DNA of 64,000 bases from an uncultured Bacilli bacterium. Lineage in GTDB: Bacteria; Bacillota_I; Bacilli_A; RF39; UBA660. The stretch lies in NCBI GenBank assembly GCA_934177995.1, contig CAKPPW010000002.1:18831-82830 (forward strand), written 5' to 3'. The translations under genes were made by a program, and so were the position numbers. The notes under the pieces are model-generated. The model saw only the letters and a list, made by a program, of their open reading frames with translations. It searched no databases and was not told the DNA's origin. Shown one piece after another: positions 24,951-34,912 of this stretch (position 1 is its first letter; every line of letters begins with the position of its first letter).

Positions 24951-25030
24951 GTGAAATAGTATAATATGATTAATAGTAAGCTTAAAATTAAAATAAACAC
25001 TTATATAAATTGGAAAAGGGAGAACAAATA

Positions 25031-25783
25031 ATGAAAAAAATTACTATTAAAATTTTTATACTGCTATTATTTTTAGTATGTTTATTTTTCTTGATTTTAA
25101 AATTTTATCCATTTGGTAGCAAAGTATATATTTCAGATTCCGTTGAAATAAACATTCCGATTTTTTCTAAGGTGGTAGAAAAGAAAGAAAATTACATTGT
25201 ATTGAAGACATTTAGAAGTAAATATATTATTCAGAATGAATTAGAAAAAATTTTTGAAGAATATGAAAAATATAATTGTAATTTGTCCGATACTATTTAT
25301 TATAATGAGAAGAATAATTATTCAATATTGTCATATAACTTCGAAAGAAAAGGTTTTTATAATAAAATTATAATCAATTATAAGGTTGGGAAAGTTGATA
25401 ATAATTTTTGTGGAAAAATTGTTGATTATAAAAAGTTAAAATATAAAATATTGCCTATTAATGATACAGGCTACTGTTATATTCCAGATTCTTTTAGTAT
25501 TAAAGACTATACTATTAACTATAATTGTTTCGGAAATTTAGCAATAGAAAATGGTATGGGGAAAATGATATATTTTGATCAAATTTTATCATATGGTTGG
25601 TTAGAAATTTCTGATTTTTTGCAGTTTTTAGAATATCAGGCAGAAAAAGGGAAATTTAATATATATAGTTATAATAATGATGTTTTATATCATGGAAACG
25701 ACTTTGATGTACTTTACTGTAAAACTTCAAAAAAAATTTATGTAGATAAGGAAATTGAGATGAATGAAAATATTTGTAAATAA
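25031..25783 (+). CDS. Membrane-anchored protein of unknown function
   Basis: Start ATG 25031 follows AAAAGGGAG. One hydrophobic helix (about 5-27), then an outer domain of about 220 residues with many Tyr and Lys and five Cys (KYNCNLSD, NNFCGKIV, TGYCYIPD, NYNCFGNL, VLYCKTSK) plus one at the end. No family recognised. It closes the accessory stretch before the giant surface proteins and has its own terminator-bounded unit. Confidence 0.5.
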   Translation: MKKITIKIFILLLFLVCLFFLILKFYPFGSKVYISDSVEINIPIFSKVVEKKENYIVLKTFRSKYIIQNELEKIFEEYEKYNCNLSDTIYYNEKNNYSILSYNFERKGFYNKIIINYKVGKVDNNFCGKIVDYKKLKYKILPINDTGYCYIPDSFSIKDYTINYNCFGNLAIENGMGKMIYFDQILSYGWLEISDFLQFLEYQAEKGKFNIYSYNNDVLYHGNDFDVLYCKTSKKIYVDKEIEMNENICK

Positions 25784-25895
25784 GACGATTTGATTGTTTA
25801 AAAATTACTAATTGTTCAAAAAATTCACTTTGTCCGTTGACTGTCCTAAAAAAATGTGCTAATATGGTATTATAGAGAAATTATAAAGAGGAATA

Positions 25896-25928
25896 AATAG
25901 ACATAATTCTGTGTCTATTTTTTTTGTG
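25896..25928. terminator. Rho-independent terminator
   Basis: AATAGACA/TGTCTATT stem with loop TAATTCTG and eight T residues. The 90 bp after it lead into the surface-protein operon. Confidence 0.75.
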
Positions 25929-26019
25929 CTTTTTCTCTGTTTTTTGTTTATAAAGAAAGGGGATGAGAGATAAATTTAAAATGTTTTTAAGCAGTACCAA
26001 TTTATGAAAGGAGAATATT

Positions 26020-29000
26020 GTGAAGAAGAAATTTGGTATGAAGTTAAAAAAATTTTTAAATGCAGTTATGGCAGTAGGTATTTTTCTTGCTTCAATTCCC
26101 ATTACACCATTTATAACTGAAGTTCATGCACTTTCAAATGTATCTGGTGATAAGATTATTGAAGTGGCTCAAAATTATAGTAGTTGGGGATATTGGGAGG
26201 TAGGAACTTGTACAGGATTAGTTACTCGTACATTAAATAAATTAGGTATTGGAACATCAGTAGTTGGAACTCATCCTTACAATATTGATACTAAACAACC
26301 TGAAGGTACAGGTGCAAGGTATTCTCCAGCTGCAATGTATAGAAACGCAATGAATCATCCTGAAGATGCAAAATTAATTTGGCAAGGATATATTAAAGAT
26401 ATAGAAGAAAATGCTCATTTATTTAAAAATGGCGATTTAATTATTCAAAGACCAGAAGATAAAGCTTCATATACAGGTGATGGTCATGTAGGTTTTATGC
26501 ACATTTATGGAAAAACTATTGCTAATTATGGTGCTGGAACTACAGGCATAAAAGATTATGTTATGGCTACTAATGTATCAACTATCAATGTTTCATCATT
26601 AAATGATACAGAATATAGTATTATGCCACTTAATATACCACCACATGTAAATTCTATGGATTATATCTCTGTATTTAGATTAATTGAGGTAGAACCTGTA
26701 TATGATACATTAAGTTCTACTAAAACAGCAGATGAAAGAGTAGAGATAACTTTCCATAAAACGGATGTTGAAACCAATAAACCACTATCTGGAGTAGAAG
26801 TTGATTTTTATAGAGATGGCGTTAAATTTTCATCTGGAGTCACTGATACAAGTGGTAATGCAGTATCAACATCAATAGTTACACATTCTTCTACATCTTC
26901 ACCTAAAACCTTTGTAACAAACTGGGATGATTTAGAAGATGCTGGAAAAGCCGAAGTAGATCAAAGAGGTGTATATCATAGTAGATTAGAGGCACAGGCA
27001 GCAGCAGATGCTGAAGCACAAAAAGCAGCAACACAAAAAGCATCACAAACTCATACATTTACAGTTATTGAAACAAAGACTAAAACAAAATATTGGTTAA
27101 ATCCAGATAATCCAACTGTAAGTGATAAAGCAACAGGAAGTGGCAGTGTAAAAGTTAGTTTAACTAATGAAAGAGTTAGAGGAACTGCTTATTTATTTAA
27201 GGAAGATGCAGATGTAAAATATGCACAAAATGAGTCTGAAATAGATGGTGCTGTGTATGGATTATATGCTAGTTCTGATATTTTAGATCCAGCAGATAAT
27301 TCAGTAATTTATACTAAAGGAACTGAAATAACTAGAGTTCGCATTGCAAATAGTGAAGCAAAGGTGGAAAATTTATATCTTGGCGATTATGAGTGGCGTG
27401 AACTAACAGCTGGAATTGGATTCTCCGTTGATCCAACAGTTCATAAATTTAGTTTAACTTATGCAAATCAAAATGTGAAAGTTGTAACTAATAAAACAAC
27501 ATCAAAAGAAAATGTAATTGTAGGAGATTTTGAATTAGAAAAAGTTATTACTTCAGGTGATGAATCTGAGATAGTTGAAAAAGAAGAAGGAGCAGAGTTT
27601 TTAGTTGTAGCTAAAAAATATGTAGAGAAATATGGAAGTATAGATGAAGCATGGAATCATAGAAATGAATTTACAGAAAAGGAATATGATAAACTAATTA
27701 CTTCTAACAAAGGGTATGCTAAAAGTAGAAAACTTGCATATGGAACTTTTGTAGTAAAACAAGTAAAAGGTAAAATTGATACAGATATGGTAAAAAATAC
27801 TTGGGAATTTAAAGTGGCTAGGGAAAATCAAGATACAATAAAATATATAATTAACAATCGTAATTTTACTTCTTATTTAAAATTAGTTAAAAGAGATAAA
27901 GATACTGGTAAACTAATAACTATGTCTAATACTTCTTTTAAAATTAAAAATGCTGATACTGGAGAATATTTAACACAAAAGGTTGCTGATAAAACCTATG
28001 ATACTTGGAAAACTTCAGATAAAGGTTTCTTCCAACTTCCATTAGAAGTTAAGGCTGGAAATTGGATTCTTGAAGAAATTGAAAGTCCTGATTTATATGT
28101 TATTAATACAGAAGGTCAAAATTTTAAAGTAACAAATGCTAATATTGTAGAAGTGGATAAAGACGGTGATCCAATATTAACAGTTACAATGTATGATCAA
28201 GCTGTTAAAGGACAAGTTAAAGTTTCTAAAAGAGGAGAAGTATTAACAAATATTGAAAAAGATGAAAATGGTAATATCAAATTTATCTATGAAGAAAAAA
28301 GTTTAGAAGGAATGGTAGTTTATATTCAAGCTGATGAGGATATAATTGATCCAGCAGATGGTTCAGTTATCTATAAAAAAGGAGAAATAGTTGATATAGT
28401 TACTACTACTAGCGAAGAATATACTCTATCTAATTTACTTCCTCTAGGACATTATATAGCTTATGAATATAAAGCACCACAAGGAATGATTATTGATACA
28501 AAGAAATATAATATTAATTTAGAATTTAAAGATAATGAAACTGAAGTAGTAATGAAAACACTTTCTATTACTAATAAAAGACAAAAAGTCGAAGCAGATT
28601 TAACTAAATTAGATTCAGATAGAGATATAGCACTAGAAGGTGTTATTTTTAACTTGAAATCAACTAAAGATATATTATCTTATGATGGAAAAGTGTTAGT
28701 TAAAGCCGGAGAATTAATAGAAGAAGGCAAAACTGATGCAAATGGTAGATATGTATTTAATGCTGATCTTCCACTTTCATTTGATGATGAAATTTATTTT
28801 GAAATTTTAGAAGAACAAGAATTGAATGGATATTATAAAAACAACGAAAAACTTGCAGTAGATACAAAATATAAAGGTCAAAATATTGAAAAAATATCAA
28901 ATTCAGAAAAGGTATATAACGAGCCAATAAAAAATTATGTTTTAATTAATAAGGTTGACGATAAAACCTTAGAAAATATAATTAGTAAAGACTTTTCATT

Positions 29001-29391
29001 TAGATTATGTAAAGATGAAGCATGCAAAGAAGTATTAGATATATATCATGCTAACATTGAAGATGGAACAACTTTAATACCAATTTATTATGGTGAATGG
29101 TTTGCCAGTGAATATGAAGCCCCTGAAGGATATTCTATGTCATCTGAGATTGTTCGTATAAAACTAAATGATGAAGGATTATTTATCAATGATAAGCTAG
29201 TAGAAACAAATGAAGATTTACTTTATAGTATAAAATATCAAGATACACTACTACCTGTTATTCAAGAAAATAATGGTGTTCAAACAGGATATGATGACAA
29301 TATGACTTTATATTTAACTATTGGTGGTCTTTCTTTTGCAGGTATAGCAGCAATTCTAATATCATTAAATAAAAAGAAAAGAAGAAAGTAA
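26020..29391 (+). CDS. Sortase-anchored surface protein: NlpC/P60-like domain plus SpaA (prealbumin-like) repeats
   Basis: GTG start behind AAAGGAG. Signal peptide about 1-38 (to VHA). Residues about 40-215 resemble an NlpC/P60-type cysteine peptidase: Cys in VGTCTGLVTR (about 63) and His in GDGHVGFMHIYG (about 154). The rest is a row of SpaA/Cna-B-like domains (VEITFHKTDVETNKPLSGVE; RGTAYLFKEDADVKY; SYLKLVKRDKDTGKL; KVSKRGEVLTNIE; EADLTKLDSDRDIALEGV) whose Lys and Asn/Glu can form isopeptide bonds. It ends with VQTG, a hydrophobic helix and KKKRRK: a sorting signal. The element's own class B sortase (61307) may anchor it. Likely an adhesin for mating, able to trim cell wall. Confidence 0.88.
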   Translation: MKKKFGMKLKKFLNAVMAVGIFLASIPITPFITEVHALSNVSGDKIIEVAQNYSSWGYWEVGTCTGLVTRTLNKLGIGTSVVGTHPYNIDTKQPEGTGARYSPAAMYRNAMNHPEDAKLIWQGYIKDIEENAHLFKNGDLIIQRPEDKASYTGDGHVGFMHIYGKTIANYGAGTTGIKDYVMATNVSTINVSSLNDTEYSIMPLNIPPHVNSMDYISVFRLIEVEPVYDTLSSTKTADERVEITFHKTDVETNKPLSGVEVDFYRDGVKFSSGVTDTSGNAVSTSIVTHSSTSSPKTFVTNWDDLEDAGKAEVDQRGVYHSRLEAQAAADAEAQKAATQKASQTHTFTVIETKTKTKYWLNPDNPTVSDKATGSGSVKVSLTNERVRGTAYLFKEDADVKYAQNESEIDGAVYGLYASSDILDPADNSVIYTKGTEITRVRIANSEAKVENLYLGDYEWRELTAGIGFSVDPTVHKFSLTYANQNVKVVTNKTTSKENVIVGDFELEKVITSGDESEIVEKEEGAEFLVVAKKYVEKYGSIDEAWNHRNEFTEKEYDKLITSNKGYAKSRKLAYGTFVVKQVKGKIDTDMVKNTWEFKVARENQDTIKYIINNRNFTSYLKLVKRDKDTGKLITMSNTSFKIKNADTGEYLTQKVADKTYDTWKTSDKGFFQLPLEVKAGNWILEEIESPDLYVINTEGQNFKVTNANIVEVDKDGDPILTVTMYDQAVKGQVKVSKRGEVLTNIEKDENGNIKFIYEEKSLEGMVVYIQADEDIIDPADGSVIYKKGEIVDIVTTTSEEYTLSNLLPLGHYIAYEYKAPQGMIIDTKKYNINLEFKDNETEVVMKTLSITNKRQKVEADLTKLDSDRDIALEGVIFNLKSTKDILSYDGKVLVKAGELIEEGKTDANGRYVFNADLPLSFDDEIYFEILEEQELNGYYKNNEKLAVDTKYKGQNIEKISNSEKVYNEPIKNYVLINKVDDKTLENIISKDFSFRLCKDEACKEVLDIYHANIEDGTTLIPIYYGEWFASEYEAPEGYSMSSEIVRIKLNDEGLFINDKLVETNEDLLYSIKYQDTLLPVIQENNGVQTGYDDNMTLYLTIGGLSFAGIAAILISLNKKKRRK

Positions 29392-29412
29392 AAACCATGA
29401 AAGGAGCAATTT

Positions 29413-32400
29413 ATGAGTAATAAATATATTGTTAATAATCATGAAAGTTCAAAATATTATAAAGAAGTTCCTTATATAAAAAAGAAAGAATTTAATAAAA
29501 ATAAGGATAATATTATCATTGGTAAAACTAAGTTAAAAAAATATAAATCCGACTCTGATAATAAAGAGTTGGATTTATTATATTTTAATGATAATGAATA
29601 TATTATAAAAGAAAGAATTTTTGGATTTAAAAAAGGGTATATATGGGTAGGGGATAATAAATATGTATTATTGAAAACCCGTACACCGTTTTTAATATTA
29701 TTGTTTTTATTATTGCTTTTTCTAATATTATTTTTATGCTTAAATTGTAAAAAAGATATACCTGAAAATAAACCAATAAATAATAATCAAGAGGAAGTAA
29801 TACCAGATAACAACTCTAAAGAAGAACCAAAAACGGATAAAAAGCAAGAAGATGATCCATATAAATATGTTCCTAAAAGGGATAAAGTAGAAAAAGCTGA
29901 AGGAATAAAATATACAATAGTTTTTGATTCTAATGGTGGGGTTGGAACAATGGAAAAAATTGTTTGCATTGGAAATGAAGTATGTAATTTACCAAAAAGT
30001 ACATTAAGTAAAGAAGGATATAGATTTACTGGTTGGTCAACTGAAAAGGATGGAGAACCTATATACCTAGATGAGATGGAAGTATTTAATTTATCTACAA
30101 AAAATAATGATAAAGTAGTTCTATATGCAATGTGGCATATTGAATCATTTGATGTGGAATTTTTAGATTATGATGGCTCAACCATTCATAAAGATAGATA
30201 TGATTATGGAGATAGTATAATTGTTCCAGATGATCCTGAAAGAAAAGGATATACATTTTTAAAATGGGATAATGATATAAAAACAGTTAATGATAATCTA
30301 AAAATAACAGCACTTTATAATATTAATGATTATGAAATATCTTATGATTTAAGTGGAGGAACATTTGAAGAAGATGTTCCTTCAACTTATACTATTGAAA
30401 ATGATTCTTATAAAATTCCAACTCCTAGTAAAAAGGGTTATACATTTCTAGGGTGGTCTAATAAAACAGATGAAAATTTAAATAAAGATTATGAGATAAA
30501 AAAAGGAACAATTGGTAACATAGATTTAATTGCTAATTATATCCCCAATTCATATCAATTAATATTTAATACAAATGGTGCGAACGAAGAGGTTAATTCT
30601 AAAATAGTTAATTATGATTCTAAATATGGAGAATTGCCTTTAGTAACTAAGGATGGATATGAATTTGTAGGTTGGACTGATAATAGCAATAAAGATGTTT
30701 CGGAAAATACAGTTTTTAATGAATTTAATGATGTAACAATTAATGCTAATTGGAACACAATAAAATATGATATTACTTATAATTTAGTTGGTGGAACAAT
30801 AGAAGATGTTAAAGAATCATTTGATGTAGAAACTGAAACATTTAAAATGCCTAATCCAAATAAAGAAGGATATATTTTCCTTGGATGGACTATAAATGAA
30901 GACGATACCTTTAAGAAAGATTTTGAAATACCAAAAGGAACTATTGATAATATAGAATTAACAGCAAACTATAAACCTATTTCTTATTCTATTGTTTATC
31001 ATTCTAATGGTGGAAATGGAATGATGGATAATACAAAGGTTAAATATAATAATAGATTTAATTTAAAAAAAAATAGTTTTACAAGAGAAGGATATAATTT
31101 TCTTGGTTGGTCAACTGAAGAAAATGGTAATGTTATATATACAGATGAACAACAACTATATAATCTATCTAAAGAAGATGGCAAAGTTATAGATTTATAT
31201 GCAAAATGGGGAATTATTAAATTAAATGTTAAATATTATGATTTGTTTGATGTAATATTAAAAGAAGAAATAGTTGATTATGGAAATAATTCAGTAGCTC
31301 CTGAAGATCCATTTATTGATGGCTATACATTTATAGGTTGGGGTTCAGATGATGAAATTATTAAGAAAGATACTATTTTTAAAGCTCAATATTCAACAAA
31401 TGATTATACAATTAAATATAACTTAAATATGGAAGGTACAGGTGATTTAAAAGAAATTCATTATAATGTTGAAAGTGAATCATTTTCATTACCAATACCA
31501 ACTAGAACAGGTTATACATTTTTAGGATGGACTGGTTCTAATGGATTAAAACCAAAGGTAAATATAACTATCCCAAAACATTCGATTGGTAATAAAGAGT
31601 ATACTGCAAACTGGGAAGCTAATATATATAATGTTAATTTAAATTCAAATCAAGGAATAGTAAGCCCTAGTAGTATAGCGATTTCTTATAATAGTTTATA
31701 TGGTATTTTACCAACTGCTCAAAGAAGAGGATACACATTTAAAGGTTGGCATTATGGTAATTCTTTAATCGAAGAAACAACTGTTATGCAAAAAGCATTT
31801 GATCATGAATTAAAGGCTGACTGGCAAATAATTACTTATAATATTTCTTATAATTTAAATGGTGGTAGTGTTTCATCAAATCCAACACAATATAATGTTG
31901 AAACAAATACTTTTACTTTGACAAATCCAACAAGAAAAGGCTATACATTTTTAGGATGGACTGGTTCTAATGGATCAACACCATCTAAAAGTGTTCAAAT
32001 AGAAAAAGGGAACATTGGTAATAAAGAATATACTGCAAACTGGGAAGTAATTACTTATACAATATCTTATAAAACGAATATGAGTTCTTTACCTTCTAAT
32101 CCTATTACTTATACAGTAGAAAGCAATTCATTTACTTTAAATAATCCTAGTAAATATGGAGAATTTTCTTTTGTGGGATGGTCAGGAACAGAAATTAATG
32201 GTAATTCTAAAAATGTAACAATTCCAAAAGGATCAATAGGTAACAGAACATTTACTGCTAACTGGTATGATGATACTCCACCAACAATTACAGGGTTTAG
32301 TGTTCAAGTATTAGGTCCAAACTCAAGAGGTGGACATGATATAAAAATTTCAATAGATGCTTACGATAATGGTGTCGGTGTAGATAGATTTGAAACATGG

Positions 32401-32565
32401 CTAGTACCATATAAAAATGGTCATGGTGCAGGTCGAGAAATAGGAGCTTCAAGAATTTTAGAAAATGTTTTATATTTAAAAGATCCCGAAGGTCGTACTT
32501 TATGTGGTTATGCTATTGATAGAAATGGTAATGAGGCTGAGGCATGTTATACCGTTCACGGATAA
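29413..32565 (+). CDS. Giant surface protein with InlB B-repeats
   Basis: There is no signal peptide. About 93 cytoplasmic residues precede one transmembrane helix (about 95-115). A charged linker follows, then about 11 Listeria-Bacteroides (InlB B) repeats with the signature GY-x-F-x-GW (EGYRFTGWSTE, KGYTFLGWSN, DGYEFVGWTD, TGYTFLGWTG and others). The last 95 residues form a different, Ig-like end domain (PPTITGFSVQVLGPNSRGG, FETWLVPYKNG, LCGYAIDRNGN). The InlB B-repeat is common in surface adhesins. Placed 21 bp after the SpaA gene, it probably helps bring mating cells together. Confidence 0.85.
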   Translation: MSNKYIVNNHESSKYYKEVPYIKKKEFNKNKDNIIIGKTKLKKYKSDSDNKELDLLYFNDNEYIIKERIFGFKKGYIWVGDNKYVLLKTRTPFLILLFLLLLFLILFLCLNCKKDIPENKPINNNQEEVIPDNNSKEEPKTDKKQEDDPYKYVPKRDKVEKAEGIKYTIVFDSNGGVGTMEKIVCIGNEVCNLPKSTLSKEGYRFTGWSTEKDGEPIYLDEMEVFNLSTKNNDKVVLYAMWHIESFDVEFLDYDGSTIHKDRYDYGDSIIVPDDPERKGYTFLKWDNDIKTVNDNLKITALYNINDYEISYDLSGGTFEEDVPSTYTIENDSYKIPTPSKKGYTFLGWSNKTDENLNKDYEIKKGTIGNIDLIANYIPNSYQLIFNTNGANEEVNSKIVNYDSKYGELPLVTKDGYEFVGWTDNSNKDVSENTVFNEFNDVTINANWNTIKYDITYNLVGGTIEDVKESFDVETETFKMPNPNKEGYIFLGWTINEDDTFKKDFEIPKGTIDNIELTANYKPISYSIVYHSNGGNGMMDNTKVKYNNRFNLKKNSFTREGYNFLGWSTEENGNVIYTDEQQLYNLSKEDGKVIDLYAKWGIIKLNVKYYDLFDVILKEEIVDYGNNSVAPEDPFIDGYTFIGWGSDDEIIKKDTIFKAQYSTNDYTIKYNLNMEGTGDLKEIHYNVESESFSLPIPTRTGYTFLGWTGSNGLKPKVNITIPKHSIGNKEYTANWEANIYNVNLNSNQGIVSPSSIAISYNSLYGILPTAQRRGYTFKGWHYGNSLIEETTVMQKAFDHELKADWQIITYNISYNLNGGSVSSNPTQYNVETNTFTLTNPTRKGYTFLGWTGSNGSTPSKSVQIEKGNIGNKEYTANWEVITYTISYKTNMSSLPSNPITYTVESNSFTLNNPSKYGEFSFVGWSGTEINGNSKNVTIPKGSIGNRTFTANWYDDTPPTITGFSVQVLGPNSRGGHDIKISIDAYDNGVGVDRFETWLVPYKNGHGAGREIGASRILENVLYLKDPEGRTLCGYAIDRNGNEAEACYTVHG

Positions 32566-32595
32566 CATGTCTTTTTATATAAGGAGGATTATTTT

Positions 32596-33330
32596 ATGAT
32601 AAGATTAAAAGAATTGAAAAAAAAGAATTATCCCAGTTCTTATGAAGAACTTTATCAATTAATATATGGATTAGATATAGAAAGATTGGTAGATTTTTCA
32701 GGTGTTAATGAAAATGGAGAATTTTCTTTAGATATTCGTATTAACAATATAGAGTTAAAAGAAGAAATTAATATCTCAAATTCGTATAAAGATTATACTA
32801 TTATGATTCAATCGACAAGCCCAGAAAGTTTTGATACTTATCAATATGAGAAAATTGAATTTTATAATTTTACCTCTTTAACTAATTTAGTTTATAAATT
32901 AAAACAATTACTAATAAAACATTTGGGATATTCTATTATTAGTCCAGTAGGAAGTACATATGAAGGCATATATAATCTTATTTCTTATGCAGATATAGGA
33001 TTAATTGCAGATGATTCTACTTGGAGAAAAAATGATGGTATAAAGGAATTAAGATTATTATTAGTTAGTGAAAAAATAAATAAAATAATATGGATTGAAC
33101 ATTATAATTATTCTGGAGAAAAATGGGTAATTAAATATAATGAATTAGATAAAAGCATTGAAGATGTCCCATTTGATCAATATATTGTAAAGCAAGAATT
33201 TGATAGTGAAGAAGAATTATATAATCATCTAAAAGAAATGATAAGTCCTTGTTTAAAGAAAAGGCAACTTCGTAATATAAACTATAAATATAAAACATCA
33301 TTTAAAGCTTTACTACCTAATGCTAATTAA
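32596..33330 (+). CDS. ICE cytosolic protein of unknown function
   Basis: 244 residues behind TAAGGAGG. No hydrophobic segment. Mixed alpha/beta, acidic in the middle (NENGEFSLDIRINNIELKEE), basic at the end. Family not recognised. It is the first of the cytosolic genes after the surface block and lies 9 bp before the methylase gene, so it is in the same operon. Confidence 0.5.
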   Translation: MIRLKELKKKNYPSSYEELYQLIYGLDIERLVDFSGVNENGEFSLDIRINNIELKEEINISNSYKDYTIMIQSTSPESFDTYQYEKIEFYNFTSLTNLVYKLKQLLIKHLGYSIISPVGSTYEGIYNLISYADIGLIADDSTWRKNDGIKELRLLLVSEKINKIIWIEHYNYSGEKWVIKYNELDKSIEDVPFDQYIVKQEFDSEEELYNHLKEMISPCLKKRQLRNINYKYKTSFKALLPNAN

Positions 33331-33339
33331 GGATTATAA

Positions 33340-34374
33340 ATGAACACTATTCAAATGAATTTATTTCAATATTTTTTGGATGATGAAAAATTCACTATAC
33401 AAGAGGCTACTAATTTAGTTAAAAATATTAAAAATATGGATGTTAATAATGAATCAATTAGAGCAAGAATTTACGAAGGCGTTGATAAGGGATTATTTAA
33501 AAAGATTACTCGTGGGGTTTATAAAGTATCATCACAAATAAATGGCAAACCTAACAATTGCCTTTTAATTAATGGTGATGGAAGAGATTTATCAATGATT
33601 GAAGATAATTCTATTGATGGAATTATTACAGATCATCCTTATGATTTAAATAAAGCTTTAACAGGAGGCAATAGAAAATTTGCCTCCTATGAACTATTTA
33701 AATATAATCAAAAAGATTTTAATGAAAAACAAAGAGTATTAAAAGATGGTGCTTTCATGGTAGAATTTTTACCTGAAGAATCTGAAATTAATTTTGAATA
33801 TTTATATCAAATTAAACAAATGGCAATTAATAGTGGCTTTAAGTATTTTGCAAAAGTTCCTTGGAAAAAAGGAGAGTTTATAGCAAATACTGGTAGGAAA
33901 TCCAAAAATACTGAAGATGTGATGATATTTTCTAAAGGGGAACCTAGAGCATTAAAACTTGATGCTAAAAAAAATATAGAAACAGCATTAAAAAATAATA
34001 TTAATGTTAAAGGTAAAAGCTCTTATGAAGTAAGAGATATATTGGTAGAGAATGAGTTAACAGTTTGTTATATGAAAGGCACTAATGGTATGCTTCCTAC
34101 CACTTTTGATTATCAGCCTAGGGGCAAGAATGAAAAAGTAATGGAGGCAGAAAAGCCAGTTCAACTTTTACAAGAAATTATCACATATATATCTAAACCT
34201 TATGAAACGCTATTAGATCAATTTGCAGGTAGTGGTAATTTTGTTGTTGCATGTTTTAATACTAAAAGAAATAGCATAGCAATTGAAAATGATGATATTA
34301 TGTATGAGAAGATGCTTAATAATATAGAATTTCAATTAGATAATGAAAATTATGAGATAGAAAGGGATATTTAA
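33340..34374 (+). CDS. DNA methyltransferase (N6-A/N4-C type) with N-terminal winged helix
   Basis: Motif I is seen near the end (LDQFAGSGNFVVACFNTKRN) and the catalytic motif IV near residue 93 as DHPYD, in place of the usual DPPY. The order IV then I is that of the beta class. Residues about 1-63 form a winged-helix domain (FTIQEATNLV, SIRARIYEGVDKGLFKKI). Methylation of the element's DNA would protect it from host restriction after transfer. DHPY is seen in both strands of argument: it may be a family trait or weaken activity. Confidence 0.75.
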   Translation: MNTIQMNLFQYFLDDEKFTIQEATNLVKNIKNMDVNNESIRARIYEGVDKGLFKKITRGVYKVSSQINGKPNNCLLINGDGRDLSMIEDNSIDGIITDHPYDLNKALTGGNRKFASYELFKYNQKDFNEKQRVLKDGAFMVEFLPEESEINFEYLYQIKQMAINSGFKYFAKVPWKKGEFIANTGRKSKNTEDVMIFSKGEPRALKLDAKKNIETALKNNINVKGKSSYEVRDILVENELTVCYMKGTNGMLPTTFDYQPRGKNEKVMEAEKPVQLLQEIITYISKPYETLLDQFAGSGNFVVACFNTKRNSIAIENDDIMYEKMLNNIEFQLDNENYEIERDI

Positions 34375-34502
34375 TGTTAAAAATTATATTAATTATTTTA
34401 GGAATTATAGTAATATTAACTTTGTTACTTTTTTTGTATTCGTGTTGTGTTATTTCTAGCAACTGTTCTAGGGAAGAAGAAAAGTTTAATGGATTACAAT
34501 AA
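34374..34502 (+). CDS. Tiny single-pass membrane protein
   Basis: Starts inside the methylase stop (TAATG) and ends inside the next gene. 42 residues: an N-terminal hydrophobic helix (LKIILIILGIIVILTLLLFL) followed by YSCCVISSNCSREEEKF. Very small membrane proteins at this sort of position are frequent in Tn916/Tn1549-like elements. Role unknown. Confidence 0.5.
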   Translation: MLKIILIILGIIVILTLLLFLYSCCVISSNCSREEEKFNGLQ

Positions 34503-34896
34503 GTTTATAGAAGAAAAGGTGTTGAAATTATCTTCTAAAAAAAATTATGAAAAGTATCCTAATCAAATGAAAGAAAGTTTAAAAGAACAAGTTGCTAGAT
34601 ATGATTTAGATATTGTTTCTTATAATAAAAATTATTATAATTTGACAGCAATACTCAAAGATAAATATGAAGATAGATATATAGGAGTTATTATTAATGA
34701 TTTATCTTGTTTTGAAGATCATTCATATAAGTGTATTGCACTTCGTATTATGAAAGATTTAAATGATAGAAGGGGTATTGCTAATCGTAATTGTAGTTGG
34801 AGTGAAATTGGAAGAACATCAAGAGGTTTAATTGAGTGGAAAAAGAGAGAAGAACAAAAACAAGAATTAGATAAGGAAGATGAAATAGAAAAATAA
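34489..34896 (+). CDS. Hypothetical protein, basic front and acidic tail
   Basis: I use ATG 34489 (MDYNKFIEEKV). The upstream GTG at 34447 falls in the region that codes for the small membrane protein in another frame. The 135 residues hold a core of strands (YNLTAILKDKYEDRYIGVII) and end in an acidic tail (ELDKEDEIEK). No family recognised. Cytosolic. Confidence 0.5.
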   Translation: MDYNKFIEEKVLKLSSKKNYEKYPNQMKESLKEQVARYDLDIVSYNKNYYNLTAILKDKYEDRYIGVIINDLSCFEDHSYKCIALRIMKDLNDRRGIANRNCSWSEIGRTSRGLIEWKKREEQKQELDKEDEIEK

Positions 34897-34912
34897 GAAA
34901 GGAGCTTTATAA

